Source: a bacterium
GTDB lineage: Bacteria; Ratteibacteria; UBA8468; B48-G9; DTJG01
Direction: 5' to 3'
Assembly (NCBI GenBank): GCA_026418655.1
Contig: JAOAAW010000122.1
Span: forward strand, 1-12,004
Length of the DNA stretch: 12,004 nt
The position numbers and the translations under genes are program-made. Each line of letters begins with the position of its first letter. Positions within the stretch are counted from its first letter, which is position 1. Under the pieces are notes generated by a model. It was given only the letters and a program-made list of their open reading frames with translations, had not been told where the DNA came from and made no database searches. This document shows, piece after piece, positions 1 to 7,933 of this stretch.

Positions 1-995
1 CTATAGTACCAGACAAGACGAGGAAGGATGGAAATGATATCCGGTTTTACGATAAATTCATGATGGTTGGTCTTAAACTTTTTTGCAACGATCCTTGCGT
101 ATTTCAGTTCATTGAAATCACTTTCTTCAAAGCCAACGGAAAATGTTTTTATTGGCTGAGTAGAATTTTCACTCATAATACCAACGACCGTTGAACTATC
201 AATACCACCACTCAAAAAAGCACCCAGCGGAACATCCGCAATCATTCTTAACCTTGTTGCCTCAACCAATTTCTGCCACATTACATCAATGTATTCCTGC
301 TCATTCTTAAATTCAAGTTTTTTTGTAAAATCAACCTGCCAGTATTTTTCAATCTTAACCTTTCCGTCTTCCCACAGAAGAAAATGAGCAGGTGGCAACT
401 TCTTCACTTCTTTGAATATCGTCCATGGAGCAGGAATTGCTTGGTATGAAAGAAAAAGGTCTACCGCGATATAGTCTATTTCCTTTGAAATCTCATCCAC
501 TTCAAGCAAAGCCTTTATTTCAGATGCAAAATAGATATCTCCATTCTTTATAGAATAAACAAGTGGTTTCTTACCCAATCTATCCCTTGCAAGAAAAAGA
601 ATTTTTTCTTCATTATCCCAGAGAGCAAAGGCAAACATTCCTCTTAAAAATTTCAGGCAACCAGTTCCATATTTTTCATAAAGATGTACAATAACCTCAC
701 TGTCTGAGTTTGTCTTGAATCTGTGTCCTTCTTTTTCCATAATTTCTCGTAATTGTCTAAAATTGTAAATCTCACCATTGCAGATAATAAAAATAGAATT
801 TTTTTCATTAGCAATTGGTTGTCTTCCAGTTGTCAGATCAATTACCTTCAATCTTCTATGAGCGAATCCAACATTTTCAAAAATCATACAACCCTGCTCG
901 TCGGGACCACGATGAATCATCGTAGATGCCATTTTTTCTATAACAGCCCGTGAAATTTTTCCATTTTTTTTAACAATCCCGCATAAACCACACAT
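1..995 (-). CDS. asnB: Glutamine-dependent asparagine synthase-like amidotransferase (AsnB family), 3' part missing
   Basis: The reading frame starts with ATG at 995-993 and is still open at position 1, giving about 331 codons of a family usually near 600 residues. It begins MCGLCGIV, so Cys2 is positioned as the class II glutaminase nucleophile once Met1 is removed. Other glutaminase-domain hallmarks are RGPDEQG (29-35), RRLKVID (47-53), NGEIYNF (73-79) and the SDSEV motif (97-101). The synthetase domain follows, with the pyrophosphate loop SGGIDSS at 262-268 and the FSVGFEE motif after it. A strong Shine-Dalgarno (AGGAGA, 1002-1007) lies inside the end of the upstream glycosyltransferase gene, whose TAA abuts this ATG. 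Enzymes of this family make asparagine from aspartate and glutamine using ATP. In polysaccharide loci, homologues are thought to amidate sugar carboxyl groups, which I infer is its job here. Free asparagine synthesis remains possible. Confidence 0.93.
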   Translation of the reverse strand, partial: MCGLCGIVKKNGKISRAVIEKMASTMIHRGPDEQGCMIFENVGFAHRRLKVIDLTTGRQPIANEKNSIFIICNGEIYNFRQLREIMEKEGHRFKTNSDSEVIVHLYEKYGTGCLKFLRGMFAFALWDNEEKILFLARDRLGKKPLVYSIKNGDIYFASEIKALLEVDEISKEIDYIAVDLFLSYQAIPAPWTIFKEVKKLPPAHFLLWEDGKVKIEKYWQVDFTKKLEFKNEQEYIDVMWQKLVEATRLRMIADVPLGAFLSGGIDSSTVVGIMSENSTQPIKTFSVGFEESDFNELKYARIVAKKFKTNHHEFIVKPDIISILPRLVWYY

Positions 996-2090
996 TTAAT
1001 TTCTCCTGTCAAGAAGCATCATATACAAATTCTCATATGAAGAAACCATAGAGTAGACATCAAAATGTTTTCTGACAAATTTATAACCATTTTCTCCAAA
1101 TTTCTTGGTAAGATTTTCGTCTGAAATAAGAAGTTGAATTCTTTCTGCAAGTTGATTGATATCACCAGGACTGACAAGAAAACCTGTTTCGCCATCCTTT
1201 ACAATTTCGATGGTTCCTCCAATACTTGTTGCAACAACTGGTTTTTTCATTGCCATTGCTTCAAGAATTATATTGGGTAAACCTTCCCACAGTGAAGGCA
1301 AAACAACAATATCTGACTGCAGAATTAAATCGGGAATATCTTTTCTATAGCCCAAAAAAACGACATTTTTCTGGATACCATATTCAGTAACGATATCTTC
1401 AAATTCTTTTCTACACTTACCCTCTCCTGCAATCAAAAACCTTACATCATCCCTTTCTTTTAGAACAATTCTTGCTGCATCAATCAAAAATTGAATTCCT
1501 TTTTCCGGTGAAAGTCTGCTTGCGGTAAAAACTATTTTTTTATTTCCCTGTTTTTGTTTTGAATTAACTGGTTTGAATTTTTCAAATTCAATCCCATTTT
1601 TTATTACGATCAGTTTTCTTGAAATTGTGCCAAGATTTTTTTTGTATAACTCCTTAACACTGTTAGAATTGCACACAATTTTATCTGTAAAAAAACCAAG
1701 TAATTTATCAATAAAAAAATGATATCTTTTCTTCCATAAGTCGACACTTCTTTCAGATGCAACAATCACAGGAATTCCACTCGCTATACCCGCAATCCTT
1801 CCCCATGTATTTGAGGTAAACATAAAAGTGTGAAGGATATCCGGTCTTATTCTCATAAGAGTTAAAATAAGTTTGAATAATGCCACAAAATCGAATCTAT
1901 ATCTTTTTCCTATAACAAAAACCGGAACATTTTCTTTGATAAAATCTTCTTTCATGATTCCATTTCTTAAACTTATAATAAAAGGATGAAATTTCTCCCG
2001 ATTAAAGTATTTACAAAGAAGTAACACCTGTTTTTCAGTACCACCTACATCAAGAGTCCCAAGAATAAAACACACTCTTATTTTTTTCAT
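996..2090 (-). CDS. GT4-family glycosyltransferase (retaining, GT-B fold)
   Basis: A 364-residue protein, near the usual family length. The N-terminal donor/acceptor domain opens with a Rossmann strand and a glycine-rich loop (KIRVCFILGTLDVGGTEKQ, about 3-21). The C-terminal domain starts near KKIVFTASRLSPEKG (about 184-198) and carries the EX7E motif, E269 and E277, within WEGLPNIILEAM. It should transfer a sugar from a nucleotide donor to a lipid-linked oligosaccharide at the cytoplasmic face of the inner membrane; donor and acceptor cannot be read from sequence. I chose ATG at 2090, which overlaps the upstream TGA by one base (TGATG). An in-frame TTG at 2093 would add one residue and is less likely. 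There is little Shine-Dalgarno, so initiation probably depends on coupling. The TAA at 996-998 touches the AsnB start. Confidence 0.93.
   Translation of the reverse strand: MKKIRVCFILGTLDVGGTEKQVLLLCKYFNREKFHPFIISLRNGIMKEDFIKENVPVFVIGKRYRFDFVALFKLILTLMRIRPDILHTFMFTSNTWGRIAGIASGIPVIVASERSVDLWKKRYHFFIDKLLGFFTDKIVCNSNSVKELYKKNLGTISRKLIVIKNGIEFEKFKPVNSKQKQGNKKIVFTASRLSPEKGIQFLIDAARIVLKERDDVRFLIAGEGKCRKEFEDIVTEYGIQKNVVFLGYRKDIPDLILQSDIVVLPSLWEGLPNIILEAMAMKKPVVATSIGGTIEIVKDGETGFLVSPGDINQLAERIQLLISDENLTKKFGENGYKFVRKHFDVYSMVSSYENLYMMLLDRRN
1002..1007 (-). promoter_or_regulatory. Shine-Dalgarno for the AsnB-like gene
   Basis: The minus strand reads AGGAGA, then 6 nt, then ATG at 995. The site is formed by the Arg-Arg codons (AGG AGA) at the end of the upstream GT4 gene. 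It is the clearest ribosome-binding site in the window and supports initiation at 995 independent of upstream translation. Confidence 0.75.
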
Positions 2091-3220
2091 CAATTGTCTT
2101 TAAGAATTTTATAGATGCCAACTATTTCCTTTGCTGTTTTCTCCCAGACAAAGTTCTCTGCATGTTTCAGTCCTTTAATCCGCATGTCGTCCTTCAGTTT
2201 ATTATCCATCAAAATCCTCATCACTGCTTCTTTTATCTCCTCAATATTATATGGATTAACAAGTATTGCAGCACCTCCTGAAATTTCTGGTAAAGCAGAT
2301 ACATTGGAAGTTATTACGGGACAACCACAAGCCATTGCTTCAAGTACCGGGAGACCGAATCCTTCATAGAGAGATGGAAATATAAATAATTCTGCCGTAT
2401 TATAAAAATACACAAGCTCCTCGGAATTAAGATGCCCTGTAAAATGAACGCTGTCATATAATCTATATTTTTCAATCTCCCGAGACAATCCTTCTTTAAT
2501 ACTTTCATTTCCAGCAATAACAAGTTTTAAATCTTTTTGCTTTGTTTTCACAATCGCAAAGACTTCCATCAATCTTTTAAGATTTTTTCTCTCAACAGAT
2601 GTTGCCACAGATAGAATGAAAGGTCTCAAAACTTTGATCTTTGCGGATATTTTATCCTTTTCATTATCTGTCATCGCCCTAAAATTTTTACCTATACCTG
2701 GATATACAACCTTTATTTTCTCTTTGGCAATTCCATAATTTTGAATTATAGATTTTTTCACATATTCAGACACAGATACTATATAATCTGCCCGTTTCAA
2801 ATAAATGCCAACATTCTTATACCATTTATCAGAATACCAGTATGTATCCATTTCAGCAAAATCAAGTCCGTGTATAGTAACAACACCTTTTATTTTTTTC
2901 AAATACGGAAGGAAATAAGAAGTACCAAAAAAAATATCCACATTTTGTTTTCGCAGCCAGTGCTCTATAATAGAGATGTTATGGTCTTCAAGGAATACTA
3001 TCAATGGTCTCGGAACACGTTTTATATACAGATTAAAATTATCCTTCTTCGGTATAGATATTGAGTGTATCCTTTCTTTAAAGTCCCTGATAAAGAAACT
3101 GAATATCAAATACTCATTTTCAACATCTACTGAAGAAAGTCCATCAATAAGACCATGTGTCCATACATCTATACCTGCCATTCCGCCACGAGAAAAATTA
3201 ACATCAATAGCCACTTTCAT
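2090..3220 (-). CDS. GT4-family glycosyltransferase (mannosyltransferase-like)
   Basis: A 376-residue GT-B fold glycosyltransferase. The N-terminal half contains IHGLD (116-120) and VSVSEYVKKSI (148-158), typical of GT4 enzymes acting in O-antigen and mannan synthesis. The C-terminal half has SVATSVERKNLKRL (204-217), with the phosphate-contacting Arg-Lys, and the EX7E motif at E286 and E294 (YEGFGLPVLEAM). It aligns in architecture with the next gene but the sequences are clearly different, so this is not a recent duplicate. The start overlaps the upstream gene by ATGA at 3217-3220 and has no obvious Shine-Dalgarno, so translation is probably coupled. Many relatives use GDP-mannose, but that is a family tendency and not evidence of the donor here. 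Confidence 0.93.
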   Translation of the reverse strand: MKVAIDVNFSRGGMAGIDVWTHGLIDGLSSVDVENEYLIFSFFIRDFKERIHSISIPKKDNFNLYIKRVPRPLIVFLEDHNISIIEHWLRKQNVDIFFGTSYFLPYLKKIKGVVTIHGLDFAEMDTYWYSDKWYKNVGIYLKRADYIVSVSEYVKKSIIQNYGIAKEKIKVVYPGIGKNFRAMTDNEKDKISAKIKVLRPFILSVATSVERKNLKRLMEVFAIVKTKQKDLKLVIAGNESIKEGLSREIEKYRLYDSVHFTGHLNSEELVYFYNTAELFIFPSLYEGFGLPVLEAMACGCPVITSNVSALPEISGGAAILVNPYNIEEIKEAVMRILMDNKLKDDMRIKGLKHAENFVWEKTAKEIVGIYKILKDN

Positions 3221-4314
3221 GGAAATTTCATCTTTTTCTGGCGTAGGTTTACTTTGATGCCCAGATAAAAATCAAATATTCCTCTCAGCAAGTAAATAAA
3301 AGGGCCTGAAGAAACGGCAATCAAAGCCCAACAAAAACGCAAGATATCTTTCAATGTAAAAGGATAAATGAAACGGAAATTCATTATAAAACAAACGAAA
3401 TCTTTTCTTGCCTGTCTAAATTCATTCCGGCTCAAGGCACGTTGCCCTTTTGAAAATAACCATCTGATTTTTTTTGATATATAGTATTTCCAGTAATGTT
3501 CAGAAATAAAATTATTCTCTCTGGCATACCTTTCATAATAATCCATAACAATAAAAAAATTCTCGTAGGATGTTGAATACAGTGAAGAACCCTGACCGGG
3601 GTGTACTCTGTAATACATCAGCTTTTTATGCAAAATCCCAACAGGAAATTTCTGTAATATCCTGAGCCACATTTCCAGGTCATTGGCTGTAAATATCATA
3701 TTTCTTTCCATTCCATATTTTTTAAGTAATTCCAGCCATAAAGTATCATTTGTTGTTGAAAAAAATTTCTCTTCCTTAAATAATCCCACCTCATTAAAAA
3801 CATTTTTTACAAACATGCCGCTGGGACAGACGAGAAAATCACCATATTTCATAAATTTGTTAAAGGCAGTGCGAAAATCAAGCATCCGGCTATCAACCAA
3901 TTCTTGTGGAATTCTCCACTCACCAATAAACTCTCCCTCGGAGTTAATAATATCTGCTTCAGTAAAAACCGCCATAACATTTTGTTTATCCTGCAAGAAT
4001 TTAACCTGTTCTTCAACCATGGAAGGTTTATACATATCGTCGGAATGATAGATTGCAATCAATTCTGTCTTTGCAAGACTTATTATTACATTATAACTTC
4101 CATAACAGTAAATATTCTCCGGGTTTCTGTAAAACCTAATCCTTGGATCTTTAAATGAAAAAACTATTTTTTCTGTATCATCAGTTGATCCATTGTCAAC
4201 TATAATAATTTCAACATTACAATATGACTGATTCAAAACAGATGATAGGCAATCTTTTATATATCTGCTACTGTTATACGTAGGAATTCCAATAGTCACA
4301 GGGATCTTATCCAT
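3217..4314 (-). CDS. GT2-family glycosyltransferase with C-terminal hydrophobic segment
   Basis: A 365-residue protein whose first 110 residues are a GT-A fold domain: VTIGIPTYNSS (6-16), IIIVDNGSTDDT (36-47) and the metal-binding acidic motif HSDD (90-93). NDLEMWLRI (211-219) is a good candidate for the acceptor-side acidic motif of GT2 enzymes. Residues about 325-350 are hydrophobic, which suggests a membrane-associated C-terminus. An inverting transfer from a nucleotide sugar to a lipid-linked intermediate is expected; the sugar is unknown. ATG at 4314 is preceded by AAGGGA with 6-nt spacing, one of only two junctions in the operon with a real spacer. The 3' end overlaps the following GT4 gene by ATGA. 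Confidence 0.93.
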   Translation of the reverse strand: MDKIPVTIGIPTYNSSRYIKDCLSSVLNQSYCNVEIIIVDNGSTDDTEKIVFSFKDPRIRFYRNPENIYCYGSYNVIISLAKTELIAIYHSDDMYKPSMVEEQVKFLQDKQNVMAVFTEADIINSEGEFIGEWRIPQELVDSRMLDFRTAFNKFMKYGDFLVCPSGMFVKNVFNEVGLFKEEKFFSTTNDTLWLELLKKYGMERNMIFTANDLEMWLRILQKFPVGILHKKLMYYRVHPGQGSSLYSTSYENFFIVMDYYERYARENNFISEHYWKYYISKKIRWLFSKGQRALSRNEFRQARKDFVCFIMNFRFIYPFTLKDILRFCWALIAVSSGPFIYLLRGIFDFYLGIKVNLRQKKMKFP

Positions 4315-4320
4315 GAAATT

Positions 4321-4326
4321 TCCCTT
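4321..4326 (-). promoter_or_regulatory. Shine-Dalgarno for the GT2 gene at 3217-4314
   Basis: The minus strand reads AAGGGA, 6 nt before ATG at 4314, directly after the TAG (4329-4327) of the upstream flippase gene. It occupies the 12-nt spacer and supports the chosen start. Confidence 0.6.
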
Positions 4327-5889
4327 CTATGTTTTAATTTTCTTGTTAATACCTTTTATTTTAAAGAATTTCCCTGTTATTCCCCTTAAAATTTCTTTCA
4401 CACTGTGCGGCAGAATTTTATAAGAAGCAATAACATATACCACAATTATTAAAAAATCAAGCGATCTTCTAAAATTTTCATTAATTTTTAATTGATGGGA
4501 AAGAATAACCACGATGAGACAGGGCATTATAATTAAAATAAATGTTCTGAATACATGATTATAATTAAGAACAATTTTTCCCTGACTTCTTCTACGAATG
4601 TAAATCGGAACCATCCAGAAAACTGTCAAAAAAGAAGCAAGGAAAGTACCAAGAGCCGTACCACCTATACCCATCCTCAAATATTTTATAAAGAATATGG
4701 AAAGAAGGATATTTACGATTGCTTCGCTCCAACCTATAAAAACATTTACGAAATTCAGTCCTGTGGCTATCATATTTGGTGTTGCAACAACAGAACATGC
4801 ATACCCATAACCCCCAAGGGCGAAAACAGTAAGTATGCCGGCATATCCATCAGGACCAACCCAAATGTTAATGATATCACGGGCAAATGCAATGCTTGTT
4901 ATCCAGATAAATCCACCCATTAAGGGAAGAACTGAAATCAATCTTTCAAATGTTTGCTTTATCCAGTCTAAATCTCCAATACTGTAAGCTCTTCCTACCA
5001 TGGGAAAAACAGGATATGTAATAACAGAAAAAATAAAAAAAGTAGAAGTTATCAGTTTAAACGTTATTGCATAGGGTGTTACATCCTTCACTCCGAAGAA
5101 ATGACTGATAATAAGATTATCTGTATGCCAGACAACTGTTGCAGCAAGCCCGACTACAAAAAACCTGAACGAAGTTTCAAGGATAGAAGAAACAGAAAAT
5201 TCATTCAAAGAGGAAGGTTTTATCAGTCTTTCAAATGGTGTGATGTAAGGCCTGTTTTCTCTGGTGAAAAAAAGAAGATGGGTTACGGCAATCAAACTGA
5301 CAATTATGGTTAGAAGACCCCTGACATAAGCATAAAAAACAAGATTGCCATTATACCAGACAGATATCAATAATCCAAGAAAAGGAACAATAGAAGAAGC
5401 AGCCATATTATAGAATCTTTCGATATGAACCCTTTGTCCTGCAACAAAACCACCCAGGAATATTGAAAGAGGTAGATTTAACAAAAACAGTATCGCTGAA
5501 ACAAATGTTGCTCTTGAAACCTCCTGATAAATATTTGAAGGAACTTTTCCAATAATATCAATCCATCCTGCAGTGCGAGTATAAATTAAAAATCCTGCTG
5601 TCACAATTAAAACAATACCTAAACTCAGGAAAAATGCCTTTACAATAACTTTCAATTGTTCTAATCTATCAATTGCCTTTGAAGCAAGAACATTAACTGC
5701 TGTTGGAAGACCTATCTGAGAGGTGGAAAGATAGGTTAACAGTGTACTGATAACTGCAAGAGCACCGTATTTTTCAATCCCAAAGTAATGTAAACCTATG
5801 GGAGCTGAAAAAATACCAACAACTGTCGCAACAATATTGGTGATTCCTCCTGAAAAAACACCAAAAAGAAAACTTCTTCTCCTGCTCAT
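4327..5889 (-). CDS. Wzx-type oligosaccharide flippase (second in operon)
   Basis: A 520-residue, strongly hydrophobic protein with roughly 12-14 predicted membrane segments, the size and layout of polysaccharide flippases of the MOP superfamily. The N-terminus shows the characteristic pattern of a basic start (MSRRRSF), a first helix, then the loop HYFGIEKYGALAVIST (34-49). A second-half landmark is WHTDNLIISHFFG (about 255-267), matching the 'D..ii...lG' pattern of the family. It should move a lipid-linked repeat unit from the cytoplasmic to the periplasmic leaflet. The start overlaps the upstream gene by ATGA and has AGGAG (5901-5905) 11 nt upstream. It shares little obvious sequence with the flippase at 7930-9426 beyond the family pattern, so it is a divergent second copy. 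An alternative role in exporting a different glycan or teichoic-type polymer is possible. Confidence 0.92.
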   Translation of the reverse strand: MSRRRSFLFGVFSGGITNIVATVVGIFSAPIGLHYFGIEKYGALAVISTLLTYLSTSQIGLPTAVNVLASKAIDRLEQLKVIVKAFFLSLGIVLIVTAGFLIYTRTAGWIDIIGKVPSNIYQEVSRATFVSAILFLLNLPLSIFLGGFVAGQRVHIERFYNMAASSIVPFLGLLISVWYNGNLVFYAYVRGLLTIIVSLIAVTHLLFFTRENRPYITPFERLIKPSSLNEFSVSSILETSFRFFVVGLAATVVWHTDNLIISHFFGVKDVTPYAITFKLITSTFFIFSVITYPVFPMVGRAYSIGDLDWIKQTFERLISVLPLMGGFIWITSIAFARDIINIWVGPDGYAGILTVFALGGYGYACSVVATPNMIATGLNFVNVFIGWSEAIVNILLSIFFIKYLRMGIGGTALGTFLASFLTVFWMVPIYIRRRSQGKIVLNYNHVFRTFILIIMPCLIVVILSHQLKINENFRRSLDFLIIVVYVIASYKILPHSVKEILRGITGKFFKIKGINKKIKT

Positions 5890-6929
5890 CGGTTATTTTT
5901 CTCCTGCAGTTGAAGTATAATATCCTGCCATCTGTGTATCATTAAATGCTGATTTTTTGTTCGTATGTACCCTGCTTCTGCAATCATTCTTCTTTCCTTT
6001 TCTCTTGAGAGATAATAATTAATCAGAGTAAGCATCTCTTCAAGAGTTGAAAAAACAACTAATTCCCTGCCGATATCAAAATATCTTTCAATCATTGGAA
6101 CATATTCAGAAATTTGAAATCCACCACACATACATATGTCAAAATGCCTTGTTTTTATTTGTTTGTGGATAGTATATGGTGGTTTGTTTGTAATTGTTCT
6201 TTTGACAAAAGATAAAAATCTTAATTTATCCACCATCAGAAATCTTATATCATAATTGGTAGCAAGCTTTTCAATGCTGAGATTGATTTTTGATGTTTTG
6301 AAAATATTCTTCATCTGGCCGAGGGTAACCTTTCCTCCTGGCCAACCATTACCATAAAATTGAACCCTTATTTTATTCTTTTTTAGATAATCATAGATGC
6401 ATTTTCTGTAATGACTAAATGTTCCAACAAAGGTAACATCATAAAGATGTGCATCAGTTTGTTCCTCCTCAACTGAATCAAAATCAAAAGCTGCCCATTG
6501 ACTCATTATTACGTTTGCATATCCATCGCATAGATACTTGTCATAAGAAAAAAAATCACAGGTAATTGGGTGTGTAAAATAAGCAGCCTTATACCTGGTG
6601 TAGCTTTCGTATCTATGGTTATCATCCCCAAACCAATCAGAAGTTTTACAAATTTTTGAAATTTCCCTCCAAGTATACTGAGTAATAGAATCATTAGAAT
6701 AGTCATTCATCACTACCCAGTCAGGTTTTACATGTTTAACATATTCAAGCAGCTTACCATCATCCTTTTTTGAAACAAGGCTAGGACCGACAAGATAGTC
6801 ATCAAGTTCAAAAATAAAAACATCGTGGCCCAACTTTCTCAATGGCTCAACCCAGTAAATTTCTTCAAGAGAAGGACCTAATCTTCTATTGCCTCCAATA
6901 TACCTGACAAGACAGAATACAATTTTCAT
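5886..6929 (-). CDS. CgeB-like glycosyltransferase (second copy)
   Basis: A 347-residue protein resembling the CgeB/YkvP group of GT-B glycosyltransferases, whose C-terminal part belongs to the Glyco_trans_1_2 type. Visible landmarks are WFGDDNHRYESYTRY (99-113), DVTFVGTFSHYR (164-175), FYGNGWPGG (191-199), FKTSKINL (210-217), CGGFQISEYVP (268-278) and RYFDIGRELVVFST (282-295). The same landmarks occur in the same order in the gene at 10455-11465, so the two are paralogues. Members are presumed to glycosylate surface glycans or proteins, but few have known substrates. A cysteine pair (CMCGGF, 266-271) replaces the PAFGGF of the other copy. ATGA overlaps join it to both neighbours, and AGGA (6937-6940) precedes its ATG by 7 nt. 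Confidence 0.87.
   Translation of the reverse strand: MKIVFCLVRYIGGNRRLGPSLEEIYWVEPLRKLGHDVFIFELDDYLVGPSLVSKKDDGKLLEYVKHVKPDWVVMNDYSNDSITQYTWREISKICKTSDWFGDDNHRYESYTRYKAAYFTHPITCDFFSYDKYLCDGYANVIMSQWAAFDFDSVEEEQTDAHLYDVTFVGTFSHYRKCIYDYLKKNKIRVQFYGNGWPGGKVTLGQMKNIFKTSKINLSIEKLATNYDIRFLMVDKLRFLSFVKRTITNKPPYTIHKQIKTRHFDICMCGGFQISEYVPMIERYFDIGRELVVFSTLEEMLTLINYYLSREKERRMIAEAGYIRTKNQHLMIHRWQDIILQLQEKNNR
5901..5905 (-). promoter_or_regulatory. Shine-Dalgarno for the flippase at 4327-5889
   Basis: AGGAG on the minus strand, within the last codons of the upstream gene (CAG GAG AAA), ending 11 nt before ATG at 5889. The spacing is slightly long but the match is good. Confidence 0.55.
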
Positions 6930-7933
6930 CCAAAAGTCCTGAAAATTTTCTTTAAAAATTTTCTTATTTTTCTAATAGAACGAAAAACAAAAACTGGTGT
7001 AAACAAAAAAGGCAGGTGTAATAACCAGAAACTTGGATACCTTCCATAACAATTTATCATATTTCGGGCAATTTCTTTTCTATCTCTGATTTCCATCATA
7101 TTTAAAACCAGAATCAATCTTAAATTCGCCCTGAATATATTGTCCAATAAACCTTGACAGGTCTTGTTGTTATAACCAAGTGCTCTCATATGTCTGAAAA
7201 TTTTGACCAGCTCAAGACCTGGTTTTAAAATTGCTTGATAACCTGCGACCTGCCATCTTTCTTTACCCGTAACAGGTGTTCTCAGATTCACAAGTTTATC
7301 TGAAATAATAAAAGCAGTATCTTTTGAAAGAATTTCTGCAATGGCTCCCACATGAATAAATCCGGAACCAATATATTTCTTAACCCTTTCGTCCCATTTT
7401 TCCCTTTTTATAATGAGTGAAGAGACAAGTCCAAACAAGAATTTGTTCTCTCTAAAAAAAGCATCACCATCTTTGCAGTAAACATCTTTATAAATGTCAG
7501 GTCGTACTCTACATGGATATTCATTCATATTAATATCGCATTCAGCATAATTTACAAAAAACACAGAAGCATCATTATACTCTTTCAATCTTGTTAAAAC
7601 CATCTTTAACGCACCTTTTCTCAATGTGTCATCATCACTTAAAATCCATACAAATTGACCTTTTGCCCTTTCAAAAACCAGGTTTACATTTCCATCAAAG
7701 CCAACATTTTCATTATTTCTGAAATATCTTACAAAACTATATCTTTGGGCATACTGTCTGATTATTTCCGGTGTTTCATCTGTGGAAGCATTATCAGAAA
7801 CCACTATTTCTATTTCATTTTCAATATCATCCATCTGGGCTATAACACTATCAAGTGCCTCCCTTATATGGTCGGCCCCATTATAGGTTGGAATTCCGAT
7901 AGAAAGCAATGGTTTCAAAGTTTTCATAATCAT
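6926..7933 (-). CDS. GT2-family glycosyltransferase, WbaV/abequosyltransferase-like
   Basis: A 335-residue GT-A fold enzyme: LSIGIPTYNGADHI (10-23), IEIVVSDNASTDETPEI (41-57), NENVGFDGNVN (74-84) and the acidic motif ILSDDD (97-102). The middle region, VSSLIIKREKWDERV (170-184) followed by YIGSGFIHV (187-195), matches from memory the equivalent region of Salmonella abequosyltransferase WbaV/RfbV (SSLIVKKERWD, then YIG and PHV). This is a family-level resemblance, not proof of the donor. An RfbH gene in the same operon makes a 3,6-dideoxyhexose donor plausible. I kept ATG at 7933 because it gives the ATGA overlap used throughout the operon; an in-frame ATG at 7927 is the alternative. The C-terminus (about 300-317) is hydrophobic, suggesting membrane association. 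Confidence 0.9.
   Translation of the reverse strand: MIMKTLKPLLSIGIPTYNGADHIREALDSVIAQMDDIENEIEIVVSDNASTDETPEIIRQYAQRYSFVRYFRNNENVGFDGNVNLVFERAKGQFVWILSDDDTLRKGALKMVLTRLKEYNDASVFFVNYAECDINMNEYPCRVRPDIYKDVYCKDGDAFFRENKFLFGLVSSLIIKREKWDERVKKYIGSGFIHVGAIAEILSKDTAFIISDKLVNLRTPVTGKERWQVAGYQAILKPGLELVKIFRHMRALGYNNKTCQGLLDNIFRANLRLILVLNMMEIRDRKEIARNMINCYGRYPSFWLLHLPFLFTPVFVFRSIRKIRKFLKKIFRTFG
6937..6940 (-). promoter_or_regulatory. Shine-Dalgarno for the CgeB-like gene at 5886-6929
   Basis: AGGA on the minus strand lies 7 nt upstream of ATG at 6929, inside the end of the preceding GT2 gene. It is short but well spaced. Confidence 0.45.

Noticed and set aside
753..953. 66-codon open frame on the plus strand
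   Set aside because: It is antisense to the glutaminase domain of the AsnB-like gene, whose motifs are continuous on the minus strand.
996..3220. Tandem duplication of the two adjacent GT4 genes
   Set aside because: They share only the family-wide architecture and EX7E motif. Their N-terminal halves are dissimilar, so a recent duplication is not supported.
3683..4048. 121-codon open frame on the plus strand
   Set aside because: It is antisense to a clear GT2 gene; its composition looks like a reverse-complement shadow and shows no domain.
4555..4923. 122-codon open frame on the plus strand
   Set aside because: It is antisense to the membrane helices of the second flippase. The low-complexity polar translation is what reversed hydrophobic codons produce.
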